Under the pieces are notes generated by a model, which saw only the letters and a program-made list of their open reading frames with translations, did no database searches and was not told where the DNA came from. DNA of 30,516 bases from Desulfobacteraceae bacterium (lineage in GTDB: Bacteria; Desulfobacterota; DSM-4660; Desulfatiglandales; Desulfatiglandaceae): NCBI GenBank assembly GCA_020349865.1, contig CP070700.1, positions 4,537,628 through 4,568,143 on the forward strand, given 5' to 3'. A program made the position numbers and the translations under genes. The number at the start of each line of letters is the position of its first letter. The stretch's first letter is position 1. Positions 1 to 6,604 of this stretch are shown here, piece after piece.

Positions 1-1
1 T

Positions 2-751
2 ACCTTTGGTAACAGTATTACCGGTCCGAATTCAGATGCCATATTTAAGGCCTTCTCTCAAGCCCTTCCCAAAAGGGTAACTGCCGCATGGAATCGGTTC
101 CTGGGTTTCAACCTCACGGGAAAGGATCCGAGAAAAAATCGGTTTTATGTAGACATCCTGTTCCTTGCATTAAAAGGCGGTTCGGGGGGAACATGGATGG
201 CTGACGGCTACGATCACATTGGTCTGATTAACTGCGCTGGGGGGATATTGGCCCAGGACTACGAGATGTTCGAAATCCACGATCCCCATTTTCTCATCAA
301 ACATGAATATCTCCCCGATTCGGCAGGGGCTGGCAGATGGCGCGGGGGCCTGGGCGTTGAGACCGAATTTGACATATACGGTGAAGATATAACCGGAATC
401 GCATACGGCGATGGCATTGAACAAGAGGCAAGGGCCTTTGGCCTTTTTGGCGGGAAAGAGGGAACTGCCAACAGGATTGAGCTCAGATTTCCAGACGGGA
501 CCATAAAGTCTGTGGAGTCCAAGGAGATAATCAGAAACATACCAACCCACACGATTTTCAACGAAAAGACAGGCGGGGGCGGAGGATATGGTGATCCCTT
601 CGAGAGACCGATCGAAAAGGTCCTCGATGATGTGAAGAATGAACTTGTTTCTATTGAAAGTTCGAAAAACGACTACGGGGTCGTTATTGATGAAACCACC
701 CTCACGGTGGATGAAGAGGCCACAAAAAAGTTAAGAGGAGAAAGAAGATGA
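2..751 (+). CDS. Hydantoinase/oxoprolinase family B subunit (HyuB-type), 5'-truncated by window edge
   Basis: The frame is open from base 2, so the N-terminal half lies outside the window and only about 249 C-terminal residues are visible. The visible part carries HyuB family landmarks: a glycine-rich GGSGGTWMADG segment, an EIHDPHFLIKHEYLPDSAG block followed by GRWRGGLGVETEF, and the terminal GGGGGYGDPFERP motif with a VDEEATKKLR tail. The family acts with HyuA-type ATPase subunits in ATP-dependent hydrolysis of hydantoins, oxoproline or lactams, or in carboxylation of ketones. Its partner HyuA is presumably upstream of the window. The stop overlaps the next gene by four bases (ATGA), which implies translational coupling. 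A second complete HyuB with a similar C-terminal tail lies at 8698-10416. The substrate cannot be inferred. Confidence 0.9.
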   Translation, partial: TFGNSITGPNSDAIFKAFSQALPKRVTAAWNRFLGFNLTGKDPRKNRFYVDILFLALKGGSGGTWMADGYDHIGLINCAGGILAQDYEMFEIHDPHFLIKHEYLPDSAGAGRWRGGLGVETEFDIYGEDITGIAYGDGIEQEARAFGLFGGKEGTANRIELRFPDGTIKSVESKEIIRNIPTHTIFNEKTGGGGGYGDPFERPIEKVLDDVKNELVSIESSKNDYGVVIDETTLTVDEEATKKLRGERR

Positions 752-1146
752 ACCCTCCAACCATTGATCACATAGGTATTATCGTCGAGAATTTAGAGCA
801 GTCCGTCGCCATGTTTGAGCGCCTGTTTCATCTGATTCCATCCAGAATTAAAGATATACCCGATGCGGGTCTGAGAATTGCACAACTAAATGGGGCGAAT
901 ATAAGTATCGAGCTGCTTCAGTATTCAGGGCAGGGGAAGAGTCTTGCAAAAAAAACAATGGGTGTGAGCCCGGGCATCAATCATTTTTCAATAAAAGTGG
1001 AAGATATTAAAGCCTCTTTGAAGGACCTAAAGAGAAAAGGTCTCAAGGTTATGGATGGCTTTCCCAGGCCTGGCAGCCATGGCCGGGTCGCCTTTTTTGA
1101 ACCGGAGACAACCCAAGGCATCCTTTTGGAAGTATGCGAGGATTAG
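748..1146 (+). CDS. VOC/glyoxalase-fold protein, methylmalonyl-CoA epimerase-like
   Basis: This 132-residue protein is one complete two-module vicinal-oxygen-chelate fold. Metal-ligand candidates sit in the expected places: His8 (DHIGI), Glu55 (ISIELLQY), His79 (INHFSIKV) and Glu128 (ILLEVCE). The opening IDHIGIIVENLEQSVAMFE and the NHFSIKVEDI strand are typical of methylmalonyl-CoA epimerase and related lyases or isomerases. The start overlaps the stop of the upstream HyuB gene as ATGA, with AAGAGGAG-like purines just before it, so the two are coupled. In this context it may isomerise or cleave the product of the Hyu enzyme. It could instead be a true epimerase; sequence alone does not separate these. 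The fold call is firm and the reaction is not. Confidence 0.85.
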   Translation: MNPPTIDHIGIIVENLEQSVAMFERLFHLIPSRIKDIPDAGLRIAQLNGANISIELLQYSGQGKSLAKKTMGVSPGINHFSIKVEDIKASLKDLKRKGLKVMDGFPRPGSHGRVAFFEPETTQGILLEVCED

Positions 1147-1260
1147 TAATTGGAAATTGATCGTTGGTCTGTTGCAGGGGACAAGGGATGAATGACCCCG
1201 GCGAAATAATCCTGCCAAGGAAGAAATTTCACGGGGCAAGCAAGTGACAAATGACAAACG

Positions 1261-1265
1261 GGAGG
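1261..1265 (+). promoter_or_regulatory. Shine-Dalgarno sequence deciding the start of the CoA ligase
   Basis: GGAGG lies five bases before ATG 1271. The in-frame GTG at 1244 has no comparable sequence, so ATG 1271 is the preferred start. Confidence 0.7.
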
Positions 1266-1270
1266 CATTA

Positions 1271-2644
1271 ATGGCATTCTACAAAGAGAGAAAACTCTGG
1301 AATGACAAAATCGAAACTCTGTCGAGAGATGAGATAAGGAGCTTGCAACTGGAAAGGCTCAAGAAACAGGTCGCGTATAATTATGAAAATTCGCCTTTCT
1401 ACAGAAACAAATTTGAGGCTGTAGGAGCAAAACCGGAGGACATTCAGAGCTTCGATGACTTCACACAGATTCCCTTAATGACGAAGGATGAACACAGAAG
1501 GGCACAGGAAGAATCTATCGAAAAATACGGTGATCCATATGCCCTTTTGGCCTGTGCTCCAAAAGAGAAGATCGTACGTATTAATTCCACCTCGGGCACC
1601 ACCGGTATCCCCACCCTTTATACTCTGACCCGGCACGATGTGGATATAGTCAATGAAATGCACGCCAGGAAATACTGGCGTGCGGGAATCAGACCAGGAG
1701 ATGTGATGATTCAGGCTTTGTCGTTGAGTATGTTTACAGGGGGACTTCCGCTGTCCCAGGGCATCCAGCATATGGGGGCATGCGTTGTACCGGTGGGCAT
1801 CGAAGGGGGAACCAAAAGGGTCCTGGATTTCCTTAAGCTCACCTCACCGGTGGCCATCATTGCCACACCCTCTTTTGGCCAGTACATAATAGAAAAGTCT
1901 CCAGAACTCGCAGGCAAAGAAGCTAAGGACTTGGGTCTGCGATGGTTTTTCTGTGCCGGCGAGCCCGGGGGAGGAAACCTGGAAGTGCGGAAATTACTGG
2001 CCAATGGCTTCGGGGCCACAGTCTTTGATCATACAGGCGGCGGGCACGCTTTTCACGGCATAAGCTGTAATGAACCCCCTGAACAGTTTAGCGGCATGCA
2101 TTTTGTTTCTGAGGATCACTGTCTTTTAGAGCTAATTGACCCTAAAACCAAAGAGAACATTGCGATCGAAGACGGTGCGATTGGAGAAATGGTCTTCACT
2201 TTTCTCGATTGGGAAGGGGGACCTTTTATGCGGTATGCCCTGGGAGACATGCTTCAAATATACGCACAGCCCTGCCAATGCGGTATGCCTGGAATCAGGT
2301 TTAAGATCATTGGCAGGGCAGATGACATGCTCATTATCAAAGGCGTTAATGTCTATCCGGAGGCGATCAAGACTGCAATCTTCAAATTCCGACCGGAAGT
2401 GACGGGTATATTCCGGATATTGCTTGATCGTCCCGGCCCAATGGTCATGCCTCCGCTAAGGATCAGACTGGAGTATGGGCTGAGTTTATCGGAAAAAGAT
2501 CTTACTGTACTGGAGAAAAAAATGATGTCTTATTTCAGAGGAGAGCTCAGGATTGGTCCACAGTTCGAATGGGTGCCTCCGGAGACCTTTCCCCGCGAAA
2601 AGGAAAAGACCAAATTAATTGTGATTGAAGGTGAGGAAGGATAA
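1271..2644 (+). CDS. Phenylacetate-CoA ligase family (PaaK-like) AMP-forming acyl-CoA ligase
   Basis: The product (457 aa from ATG 1271) would activate a carboxylic acid with ATP and CoA to an acyl-CoA. The adenylate-forming P-loop NSTSGTTGIPT is near residues 105-115. The region from PFMRYALGDM through the CQCGMPG cysteines to IGRADDMLIIKGVNVYP is diagnostic of the PaaK branch, as is the usual length of about 430-460 residues. An in-frame GTG at 1244 would add nine residues but lacks a ribosome binding site. It follows HyuB and the VOC protein after about 120 bases. Family knowledge: PaaK relatives act on phenylacetate, but many Desulfobacterota paralogues use other aryl or alkyl acids. I infer that it activates the acid formed by the Hyu enzyme; a true phenylacetate role is possible but not shown. 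Confidence 0.9.
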   Translation: MAFYKERKLWNDKIETLSRDEIRSLQLERLKKQVAYNYENSPFYRNKFEAVGAKPEDIQSFDDFTQIPLMTKDEHRRAQEESIEKYGDPYALLACAPKEKIVRINSTSGTTGIPTLYTLTRHDVDIVNEMHARKYWRAGIRPGDVMIQALSLSMFTGGLPLSQGIQHMGACVVPVGIEGGTKRVLDFLKLTSPVAIIATPSFGQYIIEKSPELAGKEAKDLGLRWFFCAGEPGGGNLEVRKLLANGFGATVFDHTGGGHAFHGISCNEPPEQFSGMHFVSEDHCLLELIDPKTKENIAIEDGAIGEMVFTFLDWEGGPFMRYALGDMLQIYAQPCQCGMPGIRFKIIGRADDMLIIKGVNVYPEAIKTAIFKFRPEVTGIFRILLDRPGPMVMPPLRIRLEYGLSLSEKDLTVLEKKMMSYFRGELRIGPQFEWVPPETFPREKEKTKLIVIEGEEG

Positions 2645-2710
2645 GTTGCAGAGGAGTAAGAAAAATGCAGGACAGCTGCATGCTGGAAAGAAAAAGCTAA
2701 AAAAAACGCT

Positions 2711-2739
2711 TTGACACGGGCAATTGTATACGGTATACA
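2711..2739 (+). promoter_or_regulatory. Sigma70-like promoter for the GntR-pyrK-pyrD unit
   Basis: TTGACA at 2711-2716 (perfect -35) is followed after exactly 17 bases by TATACA at 2734-2739, one step from the consensus -10 in the position before last. It points at the GntR gene with a leader of roughly 260 bases. The -10 box is fully contained in the palindrome at 2725-2739. Confidence 0.6.
2725..2739. promoter_or_regulatory. Candidate GntR/FCD operator: perfect 15-base palindrome over the -10 box
   Basis: TGTATAC-G-GTATACA is a perfect inverted repeat of 7-base arms around one base. Operators of GntR regulators with an FCD domain are often of the TTGTATACAA type. Its overlap with the -10 box and position upstream of a GntR/FCD gene suggest repression of that gene by its own product. 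Binding is inferred, not seen. Confidence 0.6.
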
Positions 2740-2836
2740 GTATGCGAATTATAATAGTGAAGCCGTTTCTCCTCATAATTCGAGCCTTTCTTCTATTCGA
2801 TAAGGGCTGGTAGCTAATTCAGAAATATCAACATTT

Positions 2837-2908
2837 GTAACACCTTAGCGTTTTGAAAAAACCAACCATGGCCCATCCTGTCCTATTTTCAAAGAGCTAA
2901 AGTGCTAC
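2837..2908. repeat. Dispersed palindromic element, copy A
   Basis: Two 23-base arms (2837-2859 and 2886-2908) form an imperfect inverted repeat around a 26-base loop. The left arm begins GTAACACCTTAGCG and the right arm ends GAGCTAAAGTGCTAC. Closely related sequence occurs at 5665-5743 (full) and 25391-25425 (half). It lies between the promoter and the GntR start, so it would be transcribed as a hairpin in the leader. Confidence 0.8.
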
Positions 2909-3006
2909 CAACATTTTAACCTCAAATCACCCGAACGTTTCACATCAATTAACTCATTGACCGGCCCGAAAGGGTATGCAAATCATTATACGATAGGTTC
3001 GAGATT

Positions 3007-3720
3007 ATGGGTATGACCGCAAAGTTCCCGTCAAAAGACAGTGGTCTTGAGGCCCTAAGGTCACTGCCTGAAAGAAGATCCCTGGGCCAACATGCATACG
3101 AAAAACTGAAACAGGCGATAGTCAAGGGAGATCTGGCCCCCGGAAGCCGGGTGGTCGAAAGCCGCGTGGCGACGGTCTTGGGGATCAGCCGGACGCCCGT
3201 AAGGGAAGCGACTCATAAACTAGAGCGGGAAGGTTTGCTCCGCCAAGGCCCTTCGGGCGGGGTCTTCGTTGTTGGTTTGATGAGGGCAGACATTGAAGAG
3301 ACGTTTGGAATCCGGAGTGTTTTGGAGAGCTATGCGGCGCGCCTGGCGACCACTCATCATAAGGAAGAGGGACTCGATTCTTTAGAAGAAAAGGTCCGCC
3401 AGTACGAGCTTCACTTAGCCCGGGGAGAACTGGAGGTTTTGCCCCAGATCAACACGGAATTTCACGATCTCCTCTATGCGCTCAGCCGCAGTCCAAGACT
3501 GATCAAGATGATAAATGACCTCCGCGACCAGATTTACCGTTATCGGAAGGTCCTCCTTAAGGTCGAGGAGACTGCCAGGATGAGCAATGAAGATCACAAA
3601 TTGATGATAAAGTTCATTAAAAGAAGAGACGCTGAGGCGGTAGAAAAGCTGGTGAGAGCACACATTTTGAGAGGACAGGCGATTGTCCTGGAAGACTTCG
3701 ATACCCAAGACATGGCATAA
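3007..3720 (+). CDS. GntR-family transcriptional regulator, FCD subfamily
   Basis: The 237-residue protein has a winged helix-turn-helix near residues 27-92, visible in KLKQAIVKGDLAPGSRV, the recognition segment LGISRTPVREATHKLEREG and the wing GPSGGVFVV. An all-helical FCD effector domain follows at about 95-225, starting with DIEETFGIRSVLESYAARLA and ending with HILRGQA. FCD regulators usually bind small organic acids and control the genes beside them. A perfect GTATAC palindrome on the promoter upstream is a likely operator. Start choice between ATG 3007 and ATG 3013 is not resolved; neither has a strong Shine-Dalgarno sequence. It lies between the two halves of the catabolic island and is the only DNA-binding regulator recognised there. 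Confidence 0.93.
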   Translation: MGMTAKFPSKDSGLEALRSLPERRSLGQHAYEKLKQAIVKGDLAPGSRVVESRVATVLGISRTPVREATHKLEREGLLRQGPSGGVFVVGLMRADIEETFGIRSVLESYAARLATTHHKEEGLDSLEEKVRQYELHLARGELEVLPQINTEFHDLLYALSRSPRLIKMINDLRDQIYRYRKVLLKVEETARMSNEDHKLMIKFIKRRDAEAVEKLVRAHILRGQAIVLEDFDTQDMA

Positions 3721-3773
3721 AGATTGGAACTCGGCTCCGTCCTTACTGGCAGACCAAGAAGCGGGATAATTAA

Positions 3774-4637
3774 ATGATGGAATATCAGGTGATAGAAAAC
3801 AGAAACATCTCCTTGAACTATCATAAACTTTCCCTGGATATCCCTTCGAATGCCAAGCTCCCCTTGCCCGGTCAATTTTACAACGTCAGGTGTGGGGAAA
3901 CGAAAGATCCACTTCTGAGACGACCGTTCAGCATGCATCGATTGATAAAGAGAGAGAAAGCGGTTCACCTGGAGATTCTTTACCGGGTACTTGGAAAGGG
4001 AACCGAATGGCTTTCAAGGTGCAAGGCAGGGCAAAAACTGGATGCCATCGGACCTTTGGGCAATGGTTTTGTTTTCCAGGAAGATGTTAAAAATGTCATT
4101 CTGATTGCCCGGGGTATAGGAATCGCCCCCCTTTATGGCGTTGCTGAGGCCGTACTCATGCAAAATCAGGGTGCGAGAATCTGTATCTTGATGGGCGGAA
4201 GAACAAAAGAGAGAATATTTTATGAGAAGGAGTGTCGGAAGATTGGGCAGAGTTTTTTCTATACCGATGACGGAAGCAAGGGATTTCAGGGTAGCGGGCC
4301 TCAACTGCTCAGGCATTTGATGGAGTGCAATAAATTACCGCAAAGCTTCAGCATGTATGCCTGCGGCCCGTCACCTATGCTCAGAGACTTATCGAATATC
4401 TCTGAAAAATTCGAACTCCCGGGTCAGGTGGCCTTGGAAGAGCATATGGGGTGTGGATTAGGGGCCTGTCTTTCCTGTGCATGCCCGCTTAAAGCTAGTT
4501 ATATCAGGAGAAATGAACACTGGGAAAAGCCTTCTCTCCATTGGTCGGAAGATGGGAGCCAGGTTTATTCTCTCATATGCAAAGATGGCCCGGTATATAA
4601 CATTCAAGAGGTAGACTGGGATGAATTGCTTGCCTGA
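3774..4637 (+). CDS. pyrK: Dihydroorotate dehydrogenase B electron-transfer subunit (PyrK-like)
   Basis: The 287-residue protein is an FAD- and [2Fe-2S]-containing oxidoreductase of the ferredoxin-NADP reductase fold. DPLLRRPFSMH near residues 46-56 is the flavin-binding RxxS/T signature, ARGIGIAPLYG is the nucleotide-binding segment, and the C-terminal cluster uses Cys227, Cys232, Cys235 and Cys269 (CGLGACLSC, then CKDGPVY). The spacing between the third and fourth cysteine (33 residues) looks longer than in typical PyrK, so there may be an insertion. It overlaps pyrD by 17 bases. Family knowledge: PyrK passes electrons between NAD and PyrD FMN. The location beside a GntR regulator rather than other pyr genes leaves open a role in a catabolic dihydropyrimidine or dihydroorotate step. 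Confidence 0.88.
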   Translation: MMEYQVIENRNISLNYHKLSLDIPSNAKLPLPGQFYNVRCGETKDPLLRRPFSMHRLIKREKAVHLEILYRVLGKGTEWLSRCKAGQKLDAIGPLGNGFVFQEDVKNVILIARGIGIAPLYGVAEAVLMQNQGARICILMGGRTKERIFYEKECRKIGQSFFYTDDGSKGFQGSGPQLLRHLMECNKLPQSFSMYACGPSPMLRDLSNISEKFELPGQVALEEHMGCGLGACLSCACPLKASYIRRNEHWEKPSLHWSEDGSQVYSLICKDGPVYNIQEVDWDELLA

Positions 4638-5541
4638 TCTGTCGCTTTGCATCGGCAAGATGCGATTGAAAAATCCTATTATGCCTGCCTCAGGTACCTT
4701 TGGATATGGCCAGGAGTATGAAGACTATATAGACCTCAGTCAATTGGGCGCCGTTGTCGTCAAAACTATTACCTTAAAGCCCAGAATTGGTAGCCATCCC
4801 CACCGATCTACAGAAGTTTCAGCAGGATTTCTGGCGAGTATTGGACTACAGAATGTTGGAATTCAACGGTTTATTGAAGAAAAGCTTCCCTATTTTGAGA
4901 GCGTTGACTCGCTGCTTATTGTGAGCATAGGTGGGGAGAGTTTAGAAGAATATGTTAAGCTGGCCGAAATTTTGAACCGGCAGAAAAGAGTTGATGCCCT
5001 TGAAGTGAATATCTCCTGCCCAAACGTACATAAGGGCGGCATGCATTTTGGCGCAGACCCGGAAGTGACCAGAGACCTGGTGACACGTGTCAGGGATGTC
5101 ACTGATAAAACTCTCATTGTCAAGCTAACACCTGTGGTCGCAGATATTCGTCTCTTTGCGACCATTTCCCAGCAGTGCGGTGCTGACGGGGTATCTCTCA
5201 TAAATGGCCTGCCAGGGATGGCTGTTGACATCAAAACAAGACGTTCCAAGCTGGGAAGGAACGTGTCCGGCGGTCTGACGGGGCCCGCAATAAAGCCTTT
5301 TGCGCTGTATCTTATCCGGCAGGTTTATGAAAGTATAGATATACCGGTCATAGGAATTGGAGGGATCTCATCACCGGAAGATGCGATCGAGTTTTTCATC
5401 GTAGGGGCATCAGCCATTGAGATTGGGACCTGGAATTTTATAAATCCCAAAATCATGATTGAGGTCATCAATGGGATACAGGATTATATGCTGGCAAACA
5501 ACATCCAGACCCTTTCGCAATTAATCGGGACCTTCTCCTGA
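4621..5541 (+). CDS. pyrD: Dihydroorotate dehydrogenase, type B catalytic subunit
   Basis: The 306-residue TIM-barrel flavoprotein oxidises dihydroorotate to orotate (or the reverse). Seen: the N-terminal NPIMPASGTFGYG block, LEVNISCPNVHKGG with the class-1B catalytic cysteine at Cys133, IVKLTP, the SGGLTGPAIKP phosphate-binding region, and IPVIGIGGISSPEDAIEF. The length matches the family. The start ATG 4621 lies inside the end of pyrK and has AAGAGGT about eight bases upstream, so translation is coupled. The conserved residues support the dihydroorotate assignment, although no other pyrimidine gene is visible. Transcription probably comes from the GTATAC-controlled promoter together with the GntR gene. 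Confidence 0.92.
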   Translation: MNCLPDLSLCIGKMRLKNPIMPASGTFGYGQEYEDYIDLSQLGAVVVKTITLKPRIGSHPHRSTEVSAGFLASIGLQNVGIQRFIEEKLPYFESVDSLLIVSIGGESLEEYVKLAEILNRQKRVDALEVNISCPNVHKGGMHFGADPEVTRDLVTRVRDVTDKTLIVKLTPVVADIRLFATISQQCGADGVSLINGLPGMAVDIKTRRSKLGRNVSGGLTGPAIKPFALYLIRQVYESIDIPVIGIGGISSPEDAIEFFIVGASAIEIGTWNFINPKIMIEVINGIQDYMLANNIQTLSQLIGTFS

Positions 5542-5554
5542 ATGGATCCTTATG

Positions 5555-5576
5555 CATGGGGCTCTTCTCCCCCATG
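5555..5576 (+). terminator. Hairpin downstream of pyrD, possible transcription end
   Basis: CATGGGG (5555-5561) and CCCCATG (5570-5576) form a 7-bp stem with an 8-base loop 14 bases after the pyrD stop. No T-tract follows, so this may be an RNA-stabilising hairpin rather than an intrinsic terminator. Confidence 0.3.
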
Positions 5577-5664
5577 AGAGGGGGAGTGAGTTTGTTGGCA
5601 ACACATCAGGAACATAAAAAAAGGATGTGTTTACCTGAAAAAAACGCGTATTAATTTATTAACC

Positions 5665-5743
5665 GTAACAGTTTAGCGCTTTGAGAAAATTATCATTGGA
5701 TTATCTCCCTTTTTGCACTATTTTCAAACAGCTAAACTGTTAC
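5665..5743. repeat. Dispersed palindromic element, copy B
   Basis: Arms at 5665-5689 (starting GTAACAGTTTAGCG) and 5721-5743 (ending CAGCTAAACTGTTAC) surround a 31-base loop. The outer 13 bases of each arm pair perfectly. The arms match copy A at 2837-2908 in sequence and layout, while the loops differ. Confidence 0.8.
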
Positions 5744-5792
5744 TATAATCTTAGTTTCTTACTTGCCGGAATATCAAAGTCGAGGTGTCGTT

Positions 5793-6593
5793 ATGGAAGA
5801 AATGGTTTTAAAGAGAGGGTTTGCAGCTACTCCTGAAGGACATATTCATTATGCTATGGCAGGGCAAGGCAAACCGGTTTTGATGTTGCACCAGACACCC
5901 CGGTCATGGGATGAATACCGTGATGTGCTGCCTATTATTGGAAAGAAATATCGGGCTATTGCAATGGATACCATTGGGTTTGGTGATTCTTATAAACCGG
6001 AAAAAAGGGGTTCAATAGAACAATACGCTCGAGGAGTGATTCGCTTCTTGGATACCATGTCCATTGATCGCGCATCCATTGTCGGCCATCATACAGGCGG
6101 TGTTATTGCCGTGGATGTGGCAGCCTCTTATCCTGAACGTGTTCATAAGCTTGTTTTGTCGTCGACGCCCTATGTGGATGCTGAAGATAGAGAACGGCGC
6201 AAGACTCGCCCTCCAATAGATGAAGTTGAATTTAAAGCAGATGGATCGCATTTAACCGAACTCTGGCAGAGAAGAATGCCATTTTATCCAAAAAATCGTC
6301 CGGATCTTTTGACACGTTTCGTCATCGATGCCCTTAAAGTCGGGGACCGGGCGGAAGAAGGACATCAAGCGGTTAATGAGTACAGGATGGAGAAAAAGGT
6401 ACCTTTGATTAAGGCCCCAACTCTTGTGGTTGCAGGGACAGAGGATCCCTTTTCATTCCCCAGGATGAAACCGCTCTCCAATAGTATTAAGGGCAGCAGG
6501 ACAGCTACAATAGACGGAGGAATGGTACCAATGGTCGATCAAATGCCGGAAGAGTTTGCCAAGTTAGTTATGAATTTTCTGGATCGTAATTGA
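5793..6593 (+). CDS. Alpha/beta-hydrolase-fold protein with replaced catalytic Ser and His positions
   Basis: ATG 5793 (266 aa) is chosen because GAGGTG lies five bases upstream; an in-frame TTG at 5763 has no such site. The fold is clear: oxyanion-hole HQTP at 33-36, MDTIGFGDS, a nucleophile-elbow region at 98-102, and LVVAGTEDPF carrying the acid Asp218. The elbow reads GHHTG, so the usual Ser is His100, and the C-terminal position that normally carries the catalytic His reads GGMVPM, with Met244. The canonical triad is therefore incomplete. It sits directly upstream of hyuA with an 11-base gap, so it is probably co-expressed. GHHTG elbows occur in some uncharacterised family members as far as I recall; unusual chemistry, a non-catalytic role or a displaced nucleophile are all possible. 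Confidence 0.85.
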   Translation: MEEMVLKRGFAATPEGHIHYAMAGQGKPVLMLHQTPRSWDEYRDVLPIIGKKYRAIAMDTIGFGDSYKPEKRGSIEQYARGVIRFLDTMSIDRASIVGHHTGGVIAVDVAASYPERVHKLVLSSTPYVDAEDRERRKTRPPIDEVEFKADGSHLTELWQRRMPFYPKNRPDLLTRFVIDALKVGDRAEEGHQAVNEYRMEKKVPLIKAPTLVVAGTEDPFSFPRMKPLSNSIKGSRTATIDGGMVPMVDQMPEEFAKLVMNFLDRN

Positions 6594-6604
6594 AGGAGAG
6601 AACG

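Larger units (their letters stand above)
2645..3006. other. 362-base regulatory intergenic region before the GntR gene
   Basis: No credible open frame is present. The region holds a strong sigma70-like promoter with an embedded perfect palindrome (2711-2739), a dispersed palindromic element (2837-2908), and a long AT-rich leader up to the GntR start at 3007. Confidence 0.8.

Noticed and set aside
9..2000. Acetone carboxylase (acxABC) assignment for the Hyu genes
   Set aside because: No small gamma subunit is present after either HyuB, and the flanking genes (VOC protein, TRAP transporter) are not those expected.
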